From positions 374,375,258 to 374,439,257 of the forward strand of contig CM068372.1 of assembly GCA_034769895.1 (NCBI GenBank): 64,000 nt of DNA, in the 5' to 3' direction. The notes under the pieces are model-generated. The model was not told where the DNA came from. It searched no databases and was given only the letters and a program-made list of their open reading frames with translations. The translations under genes were made by a program, and so were the position numbers. Source of the stretch: Magicicada septendecula. Its lineage: Eukaryota; Arthropoda; Insecta; Hemiptera; Cicadidae. Position 1 is the first letter of the stretch. Each line of letters opens with the position of its first letter. This document shows, one piece after another, positions 1 through 12,079 of the stretch.

Positions 1-1056
1 CTGGATGTAGATGCATGTGTTGTCCCTGCGTCCTCTCGTAGATGTCTAGTTCCTCTCCTTTCTTGTCCCTCGTAGCTGTATAGAAGTTCTACTTAGTTAT
101 GACTCTTGTAGCTTCAGTAATAGTCTTTTATTTAAATCACTCGTTCTTTAATAACTGCACCGATGTAATGCCGGTTCCATCGCACTTCAGTATATTGACT
201 ACTGTTCAAAACATTACTATAACTTTGTAAAGTTTACGTTGTCGAGATGCGTGGATTCCTCTTACTAAATGAGTTTGATCTGAGATAGTGAGAAAGAGAG
301 TGTCGCTCGCTGGGGTTTTATACTGCTGCCTCGTTGCAATTCCTGTTGGAAACTGTTTCTGACAACTTTGGACTGGCAGGCGCATCGGTTTCATCATCAC
401 TTTCAACCTACGCGTCTTTTTATGAAGCGCATTCTTTTTTATAAATATTATTACACCAATGGTTAGGTATAATATTAAACCTTGTCTATGCAAATTATGG
501 ATGTTACGCTATGCAAATTATGGCAGCTATGGCTAAATTTCACACGATGTCTGAACCGTTCCCATGATTAATGACCACTTAACGCCAAATTGAAGCGCCA
601 GGCATCAGCTATGTATTCACATATGTCGCTGATTCGTGTGACTTTTGGCTCACGTACAATCCTTAAAAAACTGTGTGAAATCTTCCACCCTCGTTTGCAT
701 AATTTAACCTGTCTGTTATTTACACATGTACACATACACACACACGCAGACTGCTACACAGGCGACCGCATGTCGTTCTGACGTCACCGCTGCCGGTCTC
801 TGCGTGTTAATTGCTCCCCTTCGTTACATTTAAAAACCAACAAAGTCATATGCTTCCATATACATGCTTACGTACAATATTTGATTTATTTAAGTTTAAA
901 TACTGCTTATATTTATTACATTATTTCTTATATCTAACGTATATTTATTATACTATTTTTATTATGTACATCTTACATATTTCATACGTCTATACATATG
1001 TTATCATACCTCAGTCAGGGGTTGATACATATACTTATGCTAAACGTATCGTTGCA
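1..1056 (-). mobile_element. Gypsy-A 3' LTR, truncated by the window edge
   Basis: The block matches 7051-8102 almost base for base, with scattered substitutions and small indels. It ends in CA at 1055-1056, exactly where similarity to the second copy stops: afterwards this copy runs into element internal sequence and the other into an AT repeat. The coding remnants that follow all lie on the minus strand, so this is the 3' LTR. The LTR continues left of the window, so its full length and target duplication cannot be read here. Short ORFs inside it show no recognisable product. Confidence 0.85.
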
Positions 1057-1070
1057 TAAATTCCCCTGCT
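1057..1070 (-). other. Candidate polypurine tract of Gypsy-A
   Basis: Immediately internal to the LTR edge the minus strand reads AGCAGGGGAATTTA and then the LTR begins TGCAACG. A purine-rich stretch at this place is the usual primer for plus-strand synthesis in LTR elements. Confidence 0.6.
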
Positions 1071-1246
1071 GGGTAAAATAAAATTTGAATTTTATTCAAA
1101 TTTTATTTCCTTACTCAGAATATCTTTATTTAAATTATTTTTGACAACTCACAATTAGTGGTTATAAGGTTCTTAAAATTTTTCATTTTCCCTGGGTGGA
1201 TTACGTCCCTCCCATTGACTTATAAATTGACTATTTATTAATTCCT

Positions 1247-2405
1247 TTATCCATAGAATTTACAGAATGCTGATGCATGGTACTTTCCAATGATCTTGTT
1301 TCTTGTTGGATCGTAGACGATAAATGTGTGTCGTCCTTTCCTCCTTTGTAATAAGTAGGGTCCCTCATACAGTCTGAATAGTTTCTTTGCTGTATTGTCG
1401 ATTCGTTTTCCCACTGGATTACTTTTTAGTAGCACACTCTCTCCTTCATGGAATGTAATGAGTTTGTGCGTTCTGTTGAACCTCTCGATCCTCTTTTCTC
1501 CAAGTTTTTCCATCCTCTTCTTCGCATTGTCATACTTGTGACTTATTGGAATTTGTAGATTTTGGTTTGGAGGTTTGTCAATGTTTCTTGACCAGAATCT
1601 ATAGGGTTTCTTATTTGTTTCCAGTTCCACCGGTGTATATCCCGTAGCTTCACTGTATGTAGCATTTATAGCTTGTTCAAAAAATGATAAGTACTGTACT
1701 CTGCCCATCGATTATGTTGTTCATTACAATAGATGCATAAATGTTTTCCTAACTCTTTATTTACCCTCTCAGCAAGGTTTCCTTGTGGATTGATGTTAAC
1801 ACTGGTTGTATGTCGTGCTGAGTTAGCGTTTCCGTCCATGATTTATTTTGAAATTGTTTACCTTGGTCACTCAATATCTTTTTGATTTGACCATACTTCG
1901 GTACATATTTTCGTAGTATGACATTCAGTACACTTTTTGTGGTAGGTCTTCGAATAGCGTAGAGTCGAACTGCCTTCGTGAACACATCTATACATACAAG
2001 TACGTGCTTCATACCCCCGTGAATAGCTCTCGGAAATGGGCCCAGGAAGTCTACTGCTACTAATTCTCCCTTTTCCTGTGTCTGTATATTTTGCATATCT
2101 ACATATGTGTGAAGATTCGGATGTCGTGCTGTTTGACATTCGTAGCATCCTTTTAAGATTGCTTTTATTCTTCTAAACATATTATTCAAAATGAAATCTT
2201 CCTTCAAAGCTAAATGACATTTTAAAGCAGACGCATGTGCTAAACTTTGATGACATGGTATAGTTAGTGTTTTTAACATCTCTGGTGATAGGACTATTTT
2301 CCAATCATAATTGATGAGTTTATACAATATACTATTTTTAATCGTATTCCTACTAGATAGGGTTGATAATTTCAAGTGACATCTGCGGATCTTTATTTTG
2401 TTCAC
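1247..2405 (-). pseudogene. Gypsy-A integrase, frameshifted
   Basis: Two minus-strand frames (1761-2405 and 1247-1708) together cover a Ty3/gypsy integrase. The first has an N-terminal zinc-binding region (HQSLAH with a later CYECQ pair) and the first two catalytic aspartates in VDFLGPFP and LSDQGKQF. A frameshift near 1790-1800 moves the rest, including the block around AERVNKELG that carries the catalytic glutamate, into another frame. The second ORF then holds the end of the core (TGYTPVELE) and the C-terminal GPY/F-like module (LYEGPYLLQ). No intact protein can be made. It sits directly behind gag-derived sequence, because protease, RT and RNase H are missing between 2405 and about 2640. 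Family assignment is secure; the exact shift position is approximate. Confidence 0.85.
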
Positions 2406-2456
2406 TTGCTAGATTATTTAGCAAATATTTATCTGCTATACTTGCTTATAGCAAGA

Positions 2457-3086
2457 TTATACTCTATCATCTGTTTGATAAGTAATGGTTGATATGTTAA
2501 CCACATTACGTTTCTTTATACCGCTTATTGTTCCCCCTTGTGTAGGACAATAGGCGTGAGACAACATTCTTTCCTGTTGTGGATTGTTTGTATCGTTTAG
2601 GGTGGCGCGCAGCTCCTGTGTGTGCAGGTCATTTACCAAGTCTGTTCGTTCCGGTATTTTGTTGGAATAAGTGTCGCTTTTAAAACCTGTTTGAGCTGGC
2701 CATCGGCTTCTCCCTCGCTGTCATTCATTTTTCTTCTCCCTTGTTGTGCTCTTCTCACCCCCTCTCTCTTTGGATGTAGACGGGCATGTCAGCTGTTGCA
2801 CACTTTTATTTTCATAATTATTATTATTATTATTATTATGATTATTATTATTTGCATTTATATTCTGTACATTCGCATTGTACGGTTTTAATTGCTTTTT
2901 AGACGTACCTGGATGTGCGTACGCTCCTTTATGTGGAGTTGTATTACCTTTTTCAAAGGGTTGTTTATACTCTTTCCAATTCTCTTCTCTCTTCGCAAAC
3001 TGGGTCGATTTTTGTTGTATTGGATTATGCGTAGAGTACTGCTGCTGCTGCGGCTGGTTCTCTCTTCTCGTATTGTTTATTAACAA
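2457..3086 (-). pseudogene. Gypsy-A nucleocapsid-like tail of Gag plus an unassigned 60-residue ORF
   Basis: The minus-strand ORF 2721-3086 (121 residues) is low in complexity, rich in Asn and Gln, with an Asn run encoded by an ATT trinucleotide repeat near 2818-2840 and a basic, serine-rich end. It overlaps the capsid ORF in another frame and resembles in composition and place the Asn-rich tail found in Gypsy-B, so a nucleocapsid role is inferred from position. No CCHC knuckle is visible. The following 60-residue ORF (2457-2639) is where the protease should start but shows no DTG motif; I do not recognise it. Confidence 0.55.
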
Positions 3087-3594
3087 ACTGCGATGACTGT
3101 GTTACAAGAATAAGAAGTTCCTCTATGGTTTTAACTCCTTGGGTATAAACGACAAGTCTAATGTGTCTGTCAAAATGGTAGCTTAATTTCAGTACTAATT
3201 CGTGCTCCATGAAACTGGGTCTAAGATGCTTACACCGTTCGATGAGTTGTATTATGTAGTCTTCCATGGAATGTTTGCTGTTGACGTAATACCGTCCATA
3301 CTCCAGCTGGTCTCGTACCTCTCTCTGGGTATGTATATTCCAGTATCGATTTTCGAAGGATGCCTTGAACTGTTCATAAGTTTCTGTTTGGTCCCGAACA
3401 ATCGTATACCATTTGGATGCTGTTTCCTGGAAATGTCGACTTACTAATTCTATACGTTCTCGGTCATTTAGGTTGCTTCCTATAGTTGCCATTTCTCGTT
3501 CACACTTATGTAAAAATTCTATGGGGTTCTCCCATTTATTACCTTTAAAACGGATCTTCTCTCGATCGTCTACCTTTGCAGCACACATCATCAT
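3025..3594 (-). pseudogene. Gypsy-A Gag, capsid-like region
   Basis: A 189-residue ORF typical of the retrotransposon Gag domain: a basic start around FKGNKWENPIEFLHKCE, then the W and Y/F-rich core (SKWYTIV, FENRYWN), a motif resembling the family's late helix (SMEDYIIQLIERCKHL), and an Ala-rich end. Gag capsid assembles the particle in which the element RNA is reverse transcribed. It overlaps the coiled-coil ORF upstream by four bases in a different frame, so an originally continuous Gag appears to be split by a frameshift. Whether that shift is decay or a translational signal cannot be told; decay is likelier because the rest of the element is broken. Confidence 0.8.
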
Positions 3595-4334
3595 AGCACT
3601 GGGTCGTCTCTTGACTTCTGCTCGTAGTTTTCTACCTCCTCTTGTAGTCCATCTTTCATATTGTTAATTTCTATGGAGTGGTGTGTAGTTTTCCTCGTGA
3701 CCTCCTCCACGGCTATTTCTACAGTTTCGGTCCTCACAGTGAGTTCCTTTGTTTTATTAGTATTGTCCAGGATGCGCTCATTTACATCTTTGTGTCTGAG
3801 ATCTTGCTCGTGCTTAGTAATTTTAAACTTTTCATTCCACTGTTCAGCCAGTTGTCGAATGTGTTCTTTCGTTTCACGTGTAGTATATTCATGCTGTTCT
3901 TTAAATTTACTGTCAATCTTTAGAGCTTGTTCATTAAGTGATTGTTGAACTCGCTGTTCGACTGCTTCAACACGTGCAGTAAGCTCTGTTTTTAAAGTAT
4001 TACTGACGAGTTCTATTTTCTCTTCTAACCTAGTATTATTACTATCAATCTTAGCTTCTAATTTTTCATTATTGCTTTCTAACTGAGTTTTCACTTCTTC
4101 AATAGTGATTTCTAATCGATTACGACTATCTTCTACTTGAGTTTCTAATCTCGTGTTACTATCTTCTAATCTTCCTAATTTATTTTTTAACTCTTCATTA
4201 CTGCTATCTAATTTACTTTCCAATTTTTCATTGCTACTTTCTAACTGCATTTTTAGTTCTGCACTATTCGTCCTCAACTCTTCTTGAAGTCGTTTAAACA
4301 TTGTTTCGAAGTCCATTGTCGGTTGCTTCGCCAT
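3591..4334 (-). pseudogene. Gypsy-A Gag N-terminal coiled coil
   Basis: A 247-residue ORF starting with an ATG at 4334. Almost all of it is a charged coiled coil with a repeated pattern of Leu and Glu/Lys/Asn in units such as SNEKLE, SNEELK, SNTRLE and NNEKLE, suggesting expansion by internal duplication. A long coiled coil ahead of the capsid region is also present in Gypsy-B at the right of the window, so it is a shared design of these two families. It probably mediates Gag multimerisation (inference). The leader between this start and the LTR is about 330 bases. Confidence 0.75.
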
Positions 4335-4640
4335 TTTTATATGTAGCCTACGGTGTCCTAACTAATTCGTTATACGAATTATATTTTTATTATTGGTCAA
4401 CCGTATAAAAATATAATGTAATATTATATTATATTTCTTTATTTAAATTATTTATTTATCGGTATTAATTTCACAACTCTTTTTCCTCTCTGTACTTGAT
4501 TATAACAATTTGTAATATTATTTATTACACAAATTGACTATTAATTCTTTCTTACAATATTTTTCTAATTATTTATTAGACTTTCTTTATTACCAGGGTA
4601 CCATTTACTTGTAATGATATTTAACATTTATTCTCTTTAT

Positions 4641-4666
4641 GTCGGGGCCCCACGTTGGCAGCGACA
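4641..4666 (-). other. Candidate primer-binding site of Gypsy-A
   Basis: The minus strand reads TGTCGCTGCCAACGTGGGGC, similar in layout to the TGG..CCCAACGTGGGGC primer sites common in gypsy-type elements, but the first triplet is TGT rather than TGG. Its place between the gag start and the LTR fits. The tRNA used is not assigned. Confidence 0.4.
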
Positions 4667-5078
4667 ATTAATATACAACGTTATTTTGTGACACTTACTT
4701 TTTACACATACGCGCTTACTCGTATGCGCGCACTTACCCACATCTCGGAGGTATACTCTTCTTCAGCAGTATTTACCTTGATGTTCCCTGGCTGGGTCGC
4801 AGGCTTTGGTAGTTGATTGAGTGTGGATAAGCGCGTGAATAACGATATAAGTTTTAATTTACAAGTAAAGAGTACAGAGGATTGAGTACTGGTTGTGAAA
4901 TTAGTACGTCTGTTTCAAGAAAAGCATAGTCATTTGATTTATTCAAAAATCGCAAATTGTCATGTTATTTAAATTGTTCAATGTGGGTTTCTTGTTATGT
5001 GAACCCTTATATTCAATCCGAATATAATATACTCATAATGTGTTTAACTCTGATTTCTTATACTTCTAAGACATAATA

Positions 5079-6382
5079 TACAAGGGGGTATCCAAAAATA
5101 ACCGGAATATTTTTTTTTAAAGCTATGTATTTAATTTGTTTTACAAAACAACCTTATCACCTTCAAAATACTCTCCATTACACTTAATACATTTGTCCAA
5201 TCTGCGATCCCATTCCTGGAAACATTTTTCAAACTCGTCTGTTGTGATGGCCGACAGCTCCTGCCTCATTTTTTTCTTTACCGCTTCCACATCGTCAAAA
5301 CGTTGTCCTTTCATGTCCCTCTTCATTCGCAGAAACAAGAAGAAATCGCATGGAGCGAGGTCAGGTGAATAAGGGGCATGGGGCAAGGGAGTCATGTTTT
5401 TTGCTAAAAACTGTCGCACTGAAATGGCTGCGTGAGCAGGTGCATTGTCATGGTGGAAAAACCAGTCCCTCGTCTGCCACAAATCGGGCCTTTTTTGTCG
5501 CACATTGTTACACAACCTTTTTAAAAACTCCAAATAGAAAGCCTGCTTAACAGTCTGACCTGGTGGGATGAATTCAGAATGCACTACCCCTCTCACATCG
5601 AAAAAACAAATGAGCATCATCTTGATGTTTGATTTCACATGACGAGCTTTTTTTGGGCGAGGTGACAGTGAAGTTTTCCACTGGGTTGACTGTTGTTTAG
5701 TTTCGGGATGGAAACCGTACCACCATGGCTCGTCACCAGTAATGACCTTGGAAAAAATCTGGGTCGGTTTGGAGCTGGTCTTTCAATGCACGGCATGTTT
5801 CAACTCGATTCTCTTTTTGCTGTTCAGTCAGGACCCATGGCACAAATTTTGCAGTGACCCCTCTCATCCCCAAATCTTCTGACAAAATTCGCTGAACCGA
5901 GCTCCAAGTTATTCCAGATAACTTACTAATCTCTTCAATGGCCTTTCGTCGGTTTTCAAGCAGGATTGGATGAACTTTTTCAACATTTTCGTCAATTCTG
6001 GAAGTTGACGGACGTCCAGAATGAGGTTTGTCATCAATTGATATTTCACCTTCTTTGAAACGAGAAAACCATTGGTACACTTGAGTTTTTCCCATAGCAC
6101 TATCCTTGTAAGCTGTTTTCAACATCATAACAGTTTCTACGGTGTTTTTCCCAACAGAAGCAAAATATTCACTTAAATCCGCCATGACAAAAAACGAGGA
6201 GCAAGCGAAACTGCTTTTACAAAACGAATTACTGTGACCGGACACAACCTTCCCAGGCGACAACAATGACGGCACTGAACTCGGAACGAGTTGCGCTACG
6301 CTCGCCTAGCAGGAGAAATGCGTACTATGTAAGCTCCGCCAATCGCAGCGCTATTCCGGTTATTTTTGGGTACCCCCTCGCA
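5079..6382 (-). mobile_element. Complete but inactive mariner element
   Basis: The ends are inverted repeats of about 30 bp (left AAGGGGGTATCCAAAAATAA, right the complement with a C for the T) flanked by TA on both sides (5077-5078 and 6383-6384), the hallmark of the Tc1/mariner superfamily. The length of 1304 bp is normal for mariner. It carries one minus-strand transposase, broken by a frameshift. It landed inside the 5' LTR of Gypsy-A and is therefore younger than that element. Confidence 0.93.
5141..6185 (-). pseudogene. Mariner transposase, one frameshift
   Basis: The start chosen is the ATG at 6185 (MADLSEYFASVGK); an upstream in-frame ATG at 6275 lies near the terminal repeat and is less likely. 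The first frame (5733-6185) has the two helix-turn-helix domains, with the linker QVYQWFSRFKEG and the SGRPSTS hinge. Near 5750 the frame is lost just before the first catalytic aspartate, in ITGDE. The second frame continues through HHDNAPAHA and YSPDLAPCD, giving the second and third catalytic aspartates with 33 residues between them by my count. The C-terminal tail is complete (stop at 5141-5143). Apart from the single shift the protein looks whole, so inactivation may be fairly recent. Confidence 0.9.
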
Positions 6383-8102
6383 TATACACATAAATTATAT
6401 ATGACCTGAAATAGTATACAGACATATACATATAACACATATAAATATAATAGGAAACGTAATTAATACGTATAACATTTAAATATTGATCTAGTCTTTA
6501 CAAGTGTGGTTTTCAATGTATACCACGTAAATGAAACTTTTAATTAATTCAAATATTAATTAAAATATTAATAGAGAATCTTCTTTACGTTAATTGATTC
6601 TAATTTTAATGTCTCAATTAATTAACTATTACGTAAATCTAATATTTAAAAATTACTCATTTAATTAATTACAAAATATAATAAACTATGGTTCTTTCTT
6701 GACCATTCAATTATGAGATTACTATTATGATATTCTCTACTCTCATTTATATTTCTAACAATTATTTATTCATTGTTCAAGTTAAAAAATATATTAATGT
6801 TCTGTAAACTTGGATATGGAAACTAGCTTTTGGTGATAGACTTCAGGGTCATTTATAATATTAAATAAATGTTCGAGTTCACCTGCATTTTTCTGCACCC
6901 ATTTAAATTTGTTGTTACCATCAGCTGGACTCTCGAGTTTGTTGATCCCCTTCGGTATCAGCTCCTCTTGTCTCTACGTCGTTGAATTCCTCGCTCCGTC
7001 TCCTGGATGCTGAGTTCTGACGTGGACCTCTAGTCTTGATGATGAACGGCTGGATGTAGATGCATGTGTTGTCCCTGCGTCCTCTCGTAGATGTCTAGTT
7101 CCTCTCCTTTCTTGTCCCTCGTAGCTGTATAGAAGTTCTACGTAGTTATGACTCTTGTAGCTTCAGTAATACAGTCTTTTATTTAAATCACTCGTTCTTT
7201 AATAACTGCACCGACGTAATGCCGGTTCCATCGCACTTCAGTATATTGACAACTGTTCAAAACATTACTACAACTTTGTAAAGTTTACGTTGTCGAGATG
7301 CATGGATTCCTCTTAAATGAGTTTGATCTGAGATAGTGAGAAAGAGTGTGTCGCTCGCTGGGGTTTTATACTGCTGCCTATTGCAATTCCTGTTGGAAAC
7401 TGTTTCTGACAACTTTGGACTGGCAGGCGCGTCGGTTTCATCATCACTTTTAACCTATGCGTCTTTTTATGAAGCGCACACTTTTTTATAAATATTATTA
7501 CACCAATGGTTAGGTATAATATTAAACCTTGTCTATGCAAATTATGGACGTTACGCTGTGCAAATTATGGCAGCTATGGCTAAATTTCACACGGTGTCTG
7601 AACCGTTCCCACGATTAATGACCACTTAACGCCAAATTGAAGCGTCAGGCGTCAGCTATGTATTCACATATGTCGCTGATTCGTGTGACTTTTGGTTCAC
7701 GTACAATCCTTAAAAAACTGTGTGAAATCTTCCACCCTCGTTTGCATAATTTAACCTGTCTGTTATTTACACATGTACACATATACACACATGCAGACTG
7801 CTACACAGGCGACCGCATGTCGTTCTGGTGTCACCGCTGCCGGTCTCTGCATGTTAATTGCTCCCCTTCGTTACATTTAAAAACCAACAAAGTCATATGC
7901 TTCCATATACATGCTTACGTACAATATTTGATTTATTTAAATTTAAATACTGCTTATATTTATTACGTTATTTCTTATATCTAACGTATATTTATTATAC
8001 TATTTTTATTATGTATATCTTACATATTTCATATGTCTATACATATGTTATCATACCTCAGTCAGGGGTTGATACATATACTTATGCTAAACGTATCATT
8101 GC

Positions 8103-8506
8103 AATATATATATATATATATATATCCTTAGTCTAACATGATACACTTTATGCCTAACATTTACCATTGAGACAAGTTTAACAGTTATACTTTAAATTCC
8201 CAGAAAATGCTTCATCAATCAATTATGGATTTAATTGAACCATGACTACACTTTACTTTTCCGTTTGAACATTACATGGAAATGTCAGCTTCCTCATTAC
8301 TATCCAGACCACCACGGCCATATTCATGTAATACAAAACATAAGTAATACAAAACAGCAAATTATTGAACACCACAGCTACATAGAGCACCAGAACAATC
8401 TCCTCCAATACTTCATTATGATTATGTTCACACTGATAATCAACAACTGGCTACTCTTTCATACTCAGTTCAACTCCTCCTTCTACAATTTTTTTTTTTT
8501 ATATAT
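8103..8506. other. Spacer: AT repeat and unassigned sequence
   Basis: A TA dinucleotide run (about 8104-8124) abuts the Gypsy-A LTR. The rest contains a 93-residue plus-strand ORF (8235-8516) with His- and Asn-rich sequence followed by a hydrophobic stretch (LLQYFIMIMFTLIINNW). This could be the membrane-anchor end of an old envelope-like ORF lying in front of an LTR, but nothing confirms it and the ORF may be chance. Confidence 0.3.
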
Positions 8507-11506
8507 TGTAACATGACATAAGGTAGTGAAAAATACATTGATAATTAATTATAAAACAAAGAAGCTGAAGACGAGAAGAAAGGTCAAGAACTTATAAACT
8601 CAGAGATTAATAACCAAATGACAAATGACTAATAAACTGACAATGACTTGACTCAATAGATTGGATAAAAACAAGAAGGAACAATGGAACAAGGAAGAAG
8701 GAACCAAGAACCAAATGTAATCAAGAAATTGATAACGAACATTGTAATCCATAATAATGACCATAAAATGTATGTAAACAAATGCACTAATGTAGTTAGA
8801 ACATAGATGAGATGTACCTAGGGTAATAATTACAAATAAGAAAGATAGTAATGTTATGTATATTTTATTAATGAAGAAATGTACTTATAAATATAAGATA
8901 GGGAGTTAATAATAAACACACCCAAATGAATAGTGATAAATATAATCAAAACCAGTAAACAATACCCTGAGGCAAATAAAGGCCACAGTTAATAACCAAA
9001 GGTGATCATTAGTGAAGGGAAAATAAAATAAATACTTATAACCAGTAACCCCATGATGATGTTAACATAAATAAACAACATAGTGAATAATATCAAGTGA
9101 GTGGAATAAAGAGTGTATTAATACAAAAGTGGTAACATGCAGTTATAGCATGTTACATATAAAAGTGAAGGTGAATAAATAAAACACCTTCTATGAAGGA
9201 AAAAGTGTAGTGGGTGAACATAAAAAGGTATTTTAGTTAGTAGACTGTATTAGAATGACTGAAGGACCTGTGATAAACTTTATGCTAGCAAGTAAGATGA
9301 ACTAATTATACTGTGTTTAATTTAAGCAATAGGTAGTAAGAATTATGAAATAAGATAGAAATTAAGTCATTAGAATGAAAGGTAAACAAGAAAGATAGAC
9401 ACTGTTTTCTAGTGAAGGAATGAGGGAGCAGAGCATATTGTGTAAAGTACAGTTTAATAGTAGTATAATAAAAGTTTTGTTGTTGTTTAAAAAACCAATA
9501 TAATGTAATAAATTATAAGTTAAAACAGATAGTAATAAGAAACAGAAAGGTAGCTAGAAGTTTAATTTCAGGCTTGAACCTGGCAAGAAAATGTTTATTG
9601 TTATAATAAGAGGTGTAGTTAGAATCACCAATGTTTATTATTTGTTTCTAGAAAAAATTGTTTTAAGGTACCATATATAAAGGTAAGGAGTTACAAGAAA
9701 TGTTAGATAGTAGTATAGGAAAATCTAGGCTCCAGGCCTAACAGTTAATGAAGAATTTTGTAAATTTGAGAACAAATAATAGTCCAGTATCAAATCAGAA
9801 TATACCAAATGTTTAAACAAGTTAAGTAGGTATACCTAATACCAAAATGTATAAATAACACCCAGTTTTAGATAAAATATATATGAAATATAAATAAGAA
9901 AAATAACAAAAATGTGATCAGCTACCCAAAAATAACCATGAGGGTTATCAAAATGATCCTTATCAAAAATTATGTATAATGGTATTCATGTAATAAACAT
10001 AGGTATTAATATAAGAAAGAAATCTTAATTTGAAGATATTTTATAGATTTAAACTAAAATAAAACGTTAGAATATAACAATGACATAAATTAACGACCAA
10101 TGAGAATTAGCATAATTTAATAGGTAAGCATAGCAACCGAAATTTATTGCCAAAAAACCGGTGGAATTTTTATGAATCCATTATTGACCGACGCGGAGGG
10201 CGGATGGATGCAGCTCTCAACCCAAATTTTACCATAAATATGTAAATTTTGACCGAAATCAGAAGGAAGAAAGATAGTAATAGCCACCTATGGAACACCT
10301 GATAAACTAATTATTATTAAAATACTCACAAAATAAAATTATCAGAGGAAATTTAGAAGACTTCAAGAAACATAGCTGATGACTCATCCTGAAGGAAGAA
10401 AAGGAGCGATCTACTACAACCGAAGAAGACGAACGACTGCGGAACGAGAGGGAAGCCGAACTTTATGGAAAAACCATCTGAACAAGATTTATGAACATCC
10501 GAAGAGTAGAAGACGACCAGATCCATCCGGAAGAAGTAGATGTCCATCGAGGAAGCCCCAACGAGAACTGATGAGTATAAAACAATAATCTCACTAAAAA
10601 CGAATTCCCATTTTTTTATCCATAATAACAAATCACAATTTTCACTTCACTGATCACTATTTTGAACAAGAACGGAAGGTATTTATAATATCACTATTAT
10701 TGAAACTTAACCAATTAATAACCATTTAAACTGATCTATAATCAATTATTAATAAACATAACTTGTTGTCAAAATCCTAACCAAAAACTATTCTAACTCT
10801 CATTGATGATTACTTACTTGGATGTATTAATGTATTAAATATTGTGTACTTAGATTTAAGAAATATTATAAATTTGTGCATTTTAGCCGTTAATCCAAAA
10901 CTTCTGTAGTCAAAAGGACTTTTAATACGCCCTGTGACCAATTTTATTGTAAACAAACATTATTCGCCAAGCAGCGTCCTATGATACAAACGACTGAGCC
11001 TGCCAACTGAGCAATTGTAAAAGCCGGTACTAATGTAAAATAATGTACTAATAAATAACTGAAAATTATTAAAGAGTTTAATAAATCTTATTGTTCTGCA
11101 ACGCTGTATGTTTGATTCGTACAAAGTAAGGTAATATATAGAGAATTATTAAAGTGAAAACAACAAAACAACACAGTTAGCGAAGTCGACACTGCAGGAC
11201 GGCGTGCGCCAATCAGGTGGCGAGGCGGCAATATTCAAACCGAACGCCGAGAGATACGGTTTGCCCGTAAGTAGTAAGAAAAAGTACAACTCGACTCGCT
11301 ACATACGAATAACATTCACAGAAGTAACTGAACTGATTAATACCCTCAATTACACACCTATACTATACCACGAACCCAACGAGCGAATTAAAAAACGCTC
11401 GTCACGCACACATTCACGATACGAGTAATAGAACGGGGGAACAAAAATTACATAAAATTCAAACACACTATTTATAATAAACACCCCGCAAAAAGCTTTT
11501 ATTACA
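8507..11506 (+). mobile_element. Solo LTR of the Gypsy-B family
   Basis: It begins TGTAACATGACATAAGG and ends ...TTTTATTACA, and its length (3000 bp) and sequence match the reverse complement of the 3062-bp LTRs at 49259-52320 and 58092-61153 throughout, with clear divergence. It is bounded by ATAT on both sides (8503-8506 and 11507-11510), a 4-bp duplication, though the AT-rich setting weakens that evidence. No Gypsy-B internal sequence follows, so this is the usual remnant of LTR-LTR recombination. The best-preserved part, compared with the other copies, is the block around 11190-11280 that contains a CCAAT motif. Confidence 0.85.
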
Positions 11507-12079
11507 ATATATATATATATATATCAACCCCCCTTTTTATCCTAACCCCTGATACCCCACGTTACAATTGGTGTAAATGACCTCACGGGCAAGCCGAATT
11601 TCAGTATTTACACGTTTGCAAAAATGCTACATTAATGCTCCTGGCTTGTAAGGAGGCCAGCAGCTTTCCACACACTCTGTTGCCCCCCAGACTGGACTGT
11701 AGTGCCCAGTTGCTTCCACAAGGACTGAAGCTGTTAGGGTGTAAACGCTGTTTACCCCGTCCTTGCTTCGGCGTTCTATTAAATTCAGCATTACTGGTAT
11801 CCAGGATACCAATAATCCTACTCAAATTATTCACAAGCCCTTAAGACAGTCTACCATCCCAGGGTGTTGAAAAACAACTGTTTTTACAATTACTAATGCG
11901 TACCTTGTATGAACCGTTACTGAACTCAACCATAGAATCTTGTACTACAACTTATTAAAAAATATCTGTTCCCTCTGATTTGTCCCGTCACAATTACCAT
12001 TTCGGTATGGCCATATGGGTCTTCTGAAAGTGATTAAAGCATTAGATATATATGTATATATCAAAAATATAAATAGAAG
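11507..12079. other. Unassigned spacer
   Basis: An AT repeat (to about 11523) followed by non-coding sequence. The part 11600-11850 is richer in GC and has ORFs on both strands with no recognisable motif. No gene is supported here. Confidence 0.4.

Larger units (their letters stand above)
4667..8102 (-). mobile_element. Gypsy-A 5' LTR, interrupted by a mariner
   Basis: The right edge is fixed at CA (8101-8102) by comparison with the window-edge copy. The left edge is inferred from the candidate primer-binding site and is uncertain. Removing the 1304-bp mariner leaves roughly 2.1 kb, a large LTR. The stretch 7051-8102 differs from 1-1056 at scattered sites, so the element is not recent. The segments 4667-5078 and 6385-7050 contain no gene I can recognise. 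Confidence 0.6.

Noticed and set aside
8235-8516. Envelope-like membrane protein in front of the solo LTR
   Set aside because: Only one hydrophobic stretch in a short AT-rich ORF; the solo LTR has its own flanking repeat and no envelope gene occurs in the complete Gypsy-B units.
11204-11428. A 74-residue ORF kept open in all Gypsy-B LTR copies (also minus strand at 35003-35227, 49395-49619 and 58228-58452)
   Set aside because: Between the old solo copy and LTR A I counted about 15 codon differences that change the residue against about 4 silent ones, and the start is GTG in most copies. That is not the pattern of a protein under selection. The conserved first part is better explained as a regulatory block.
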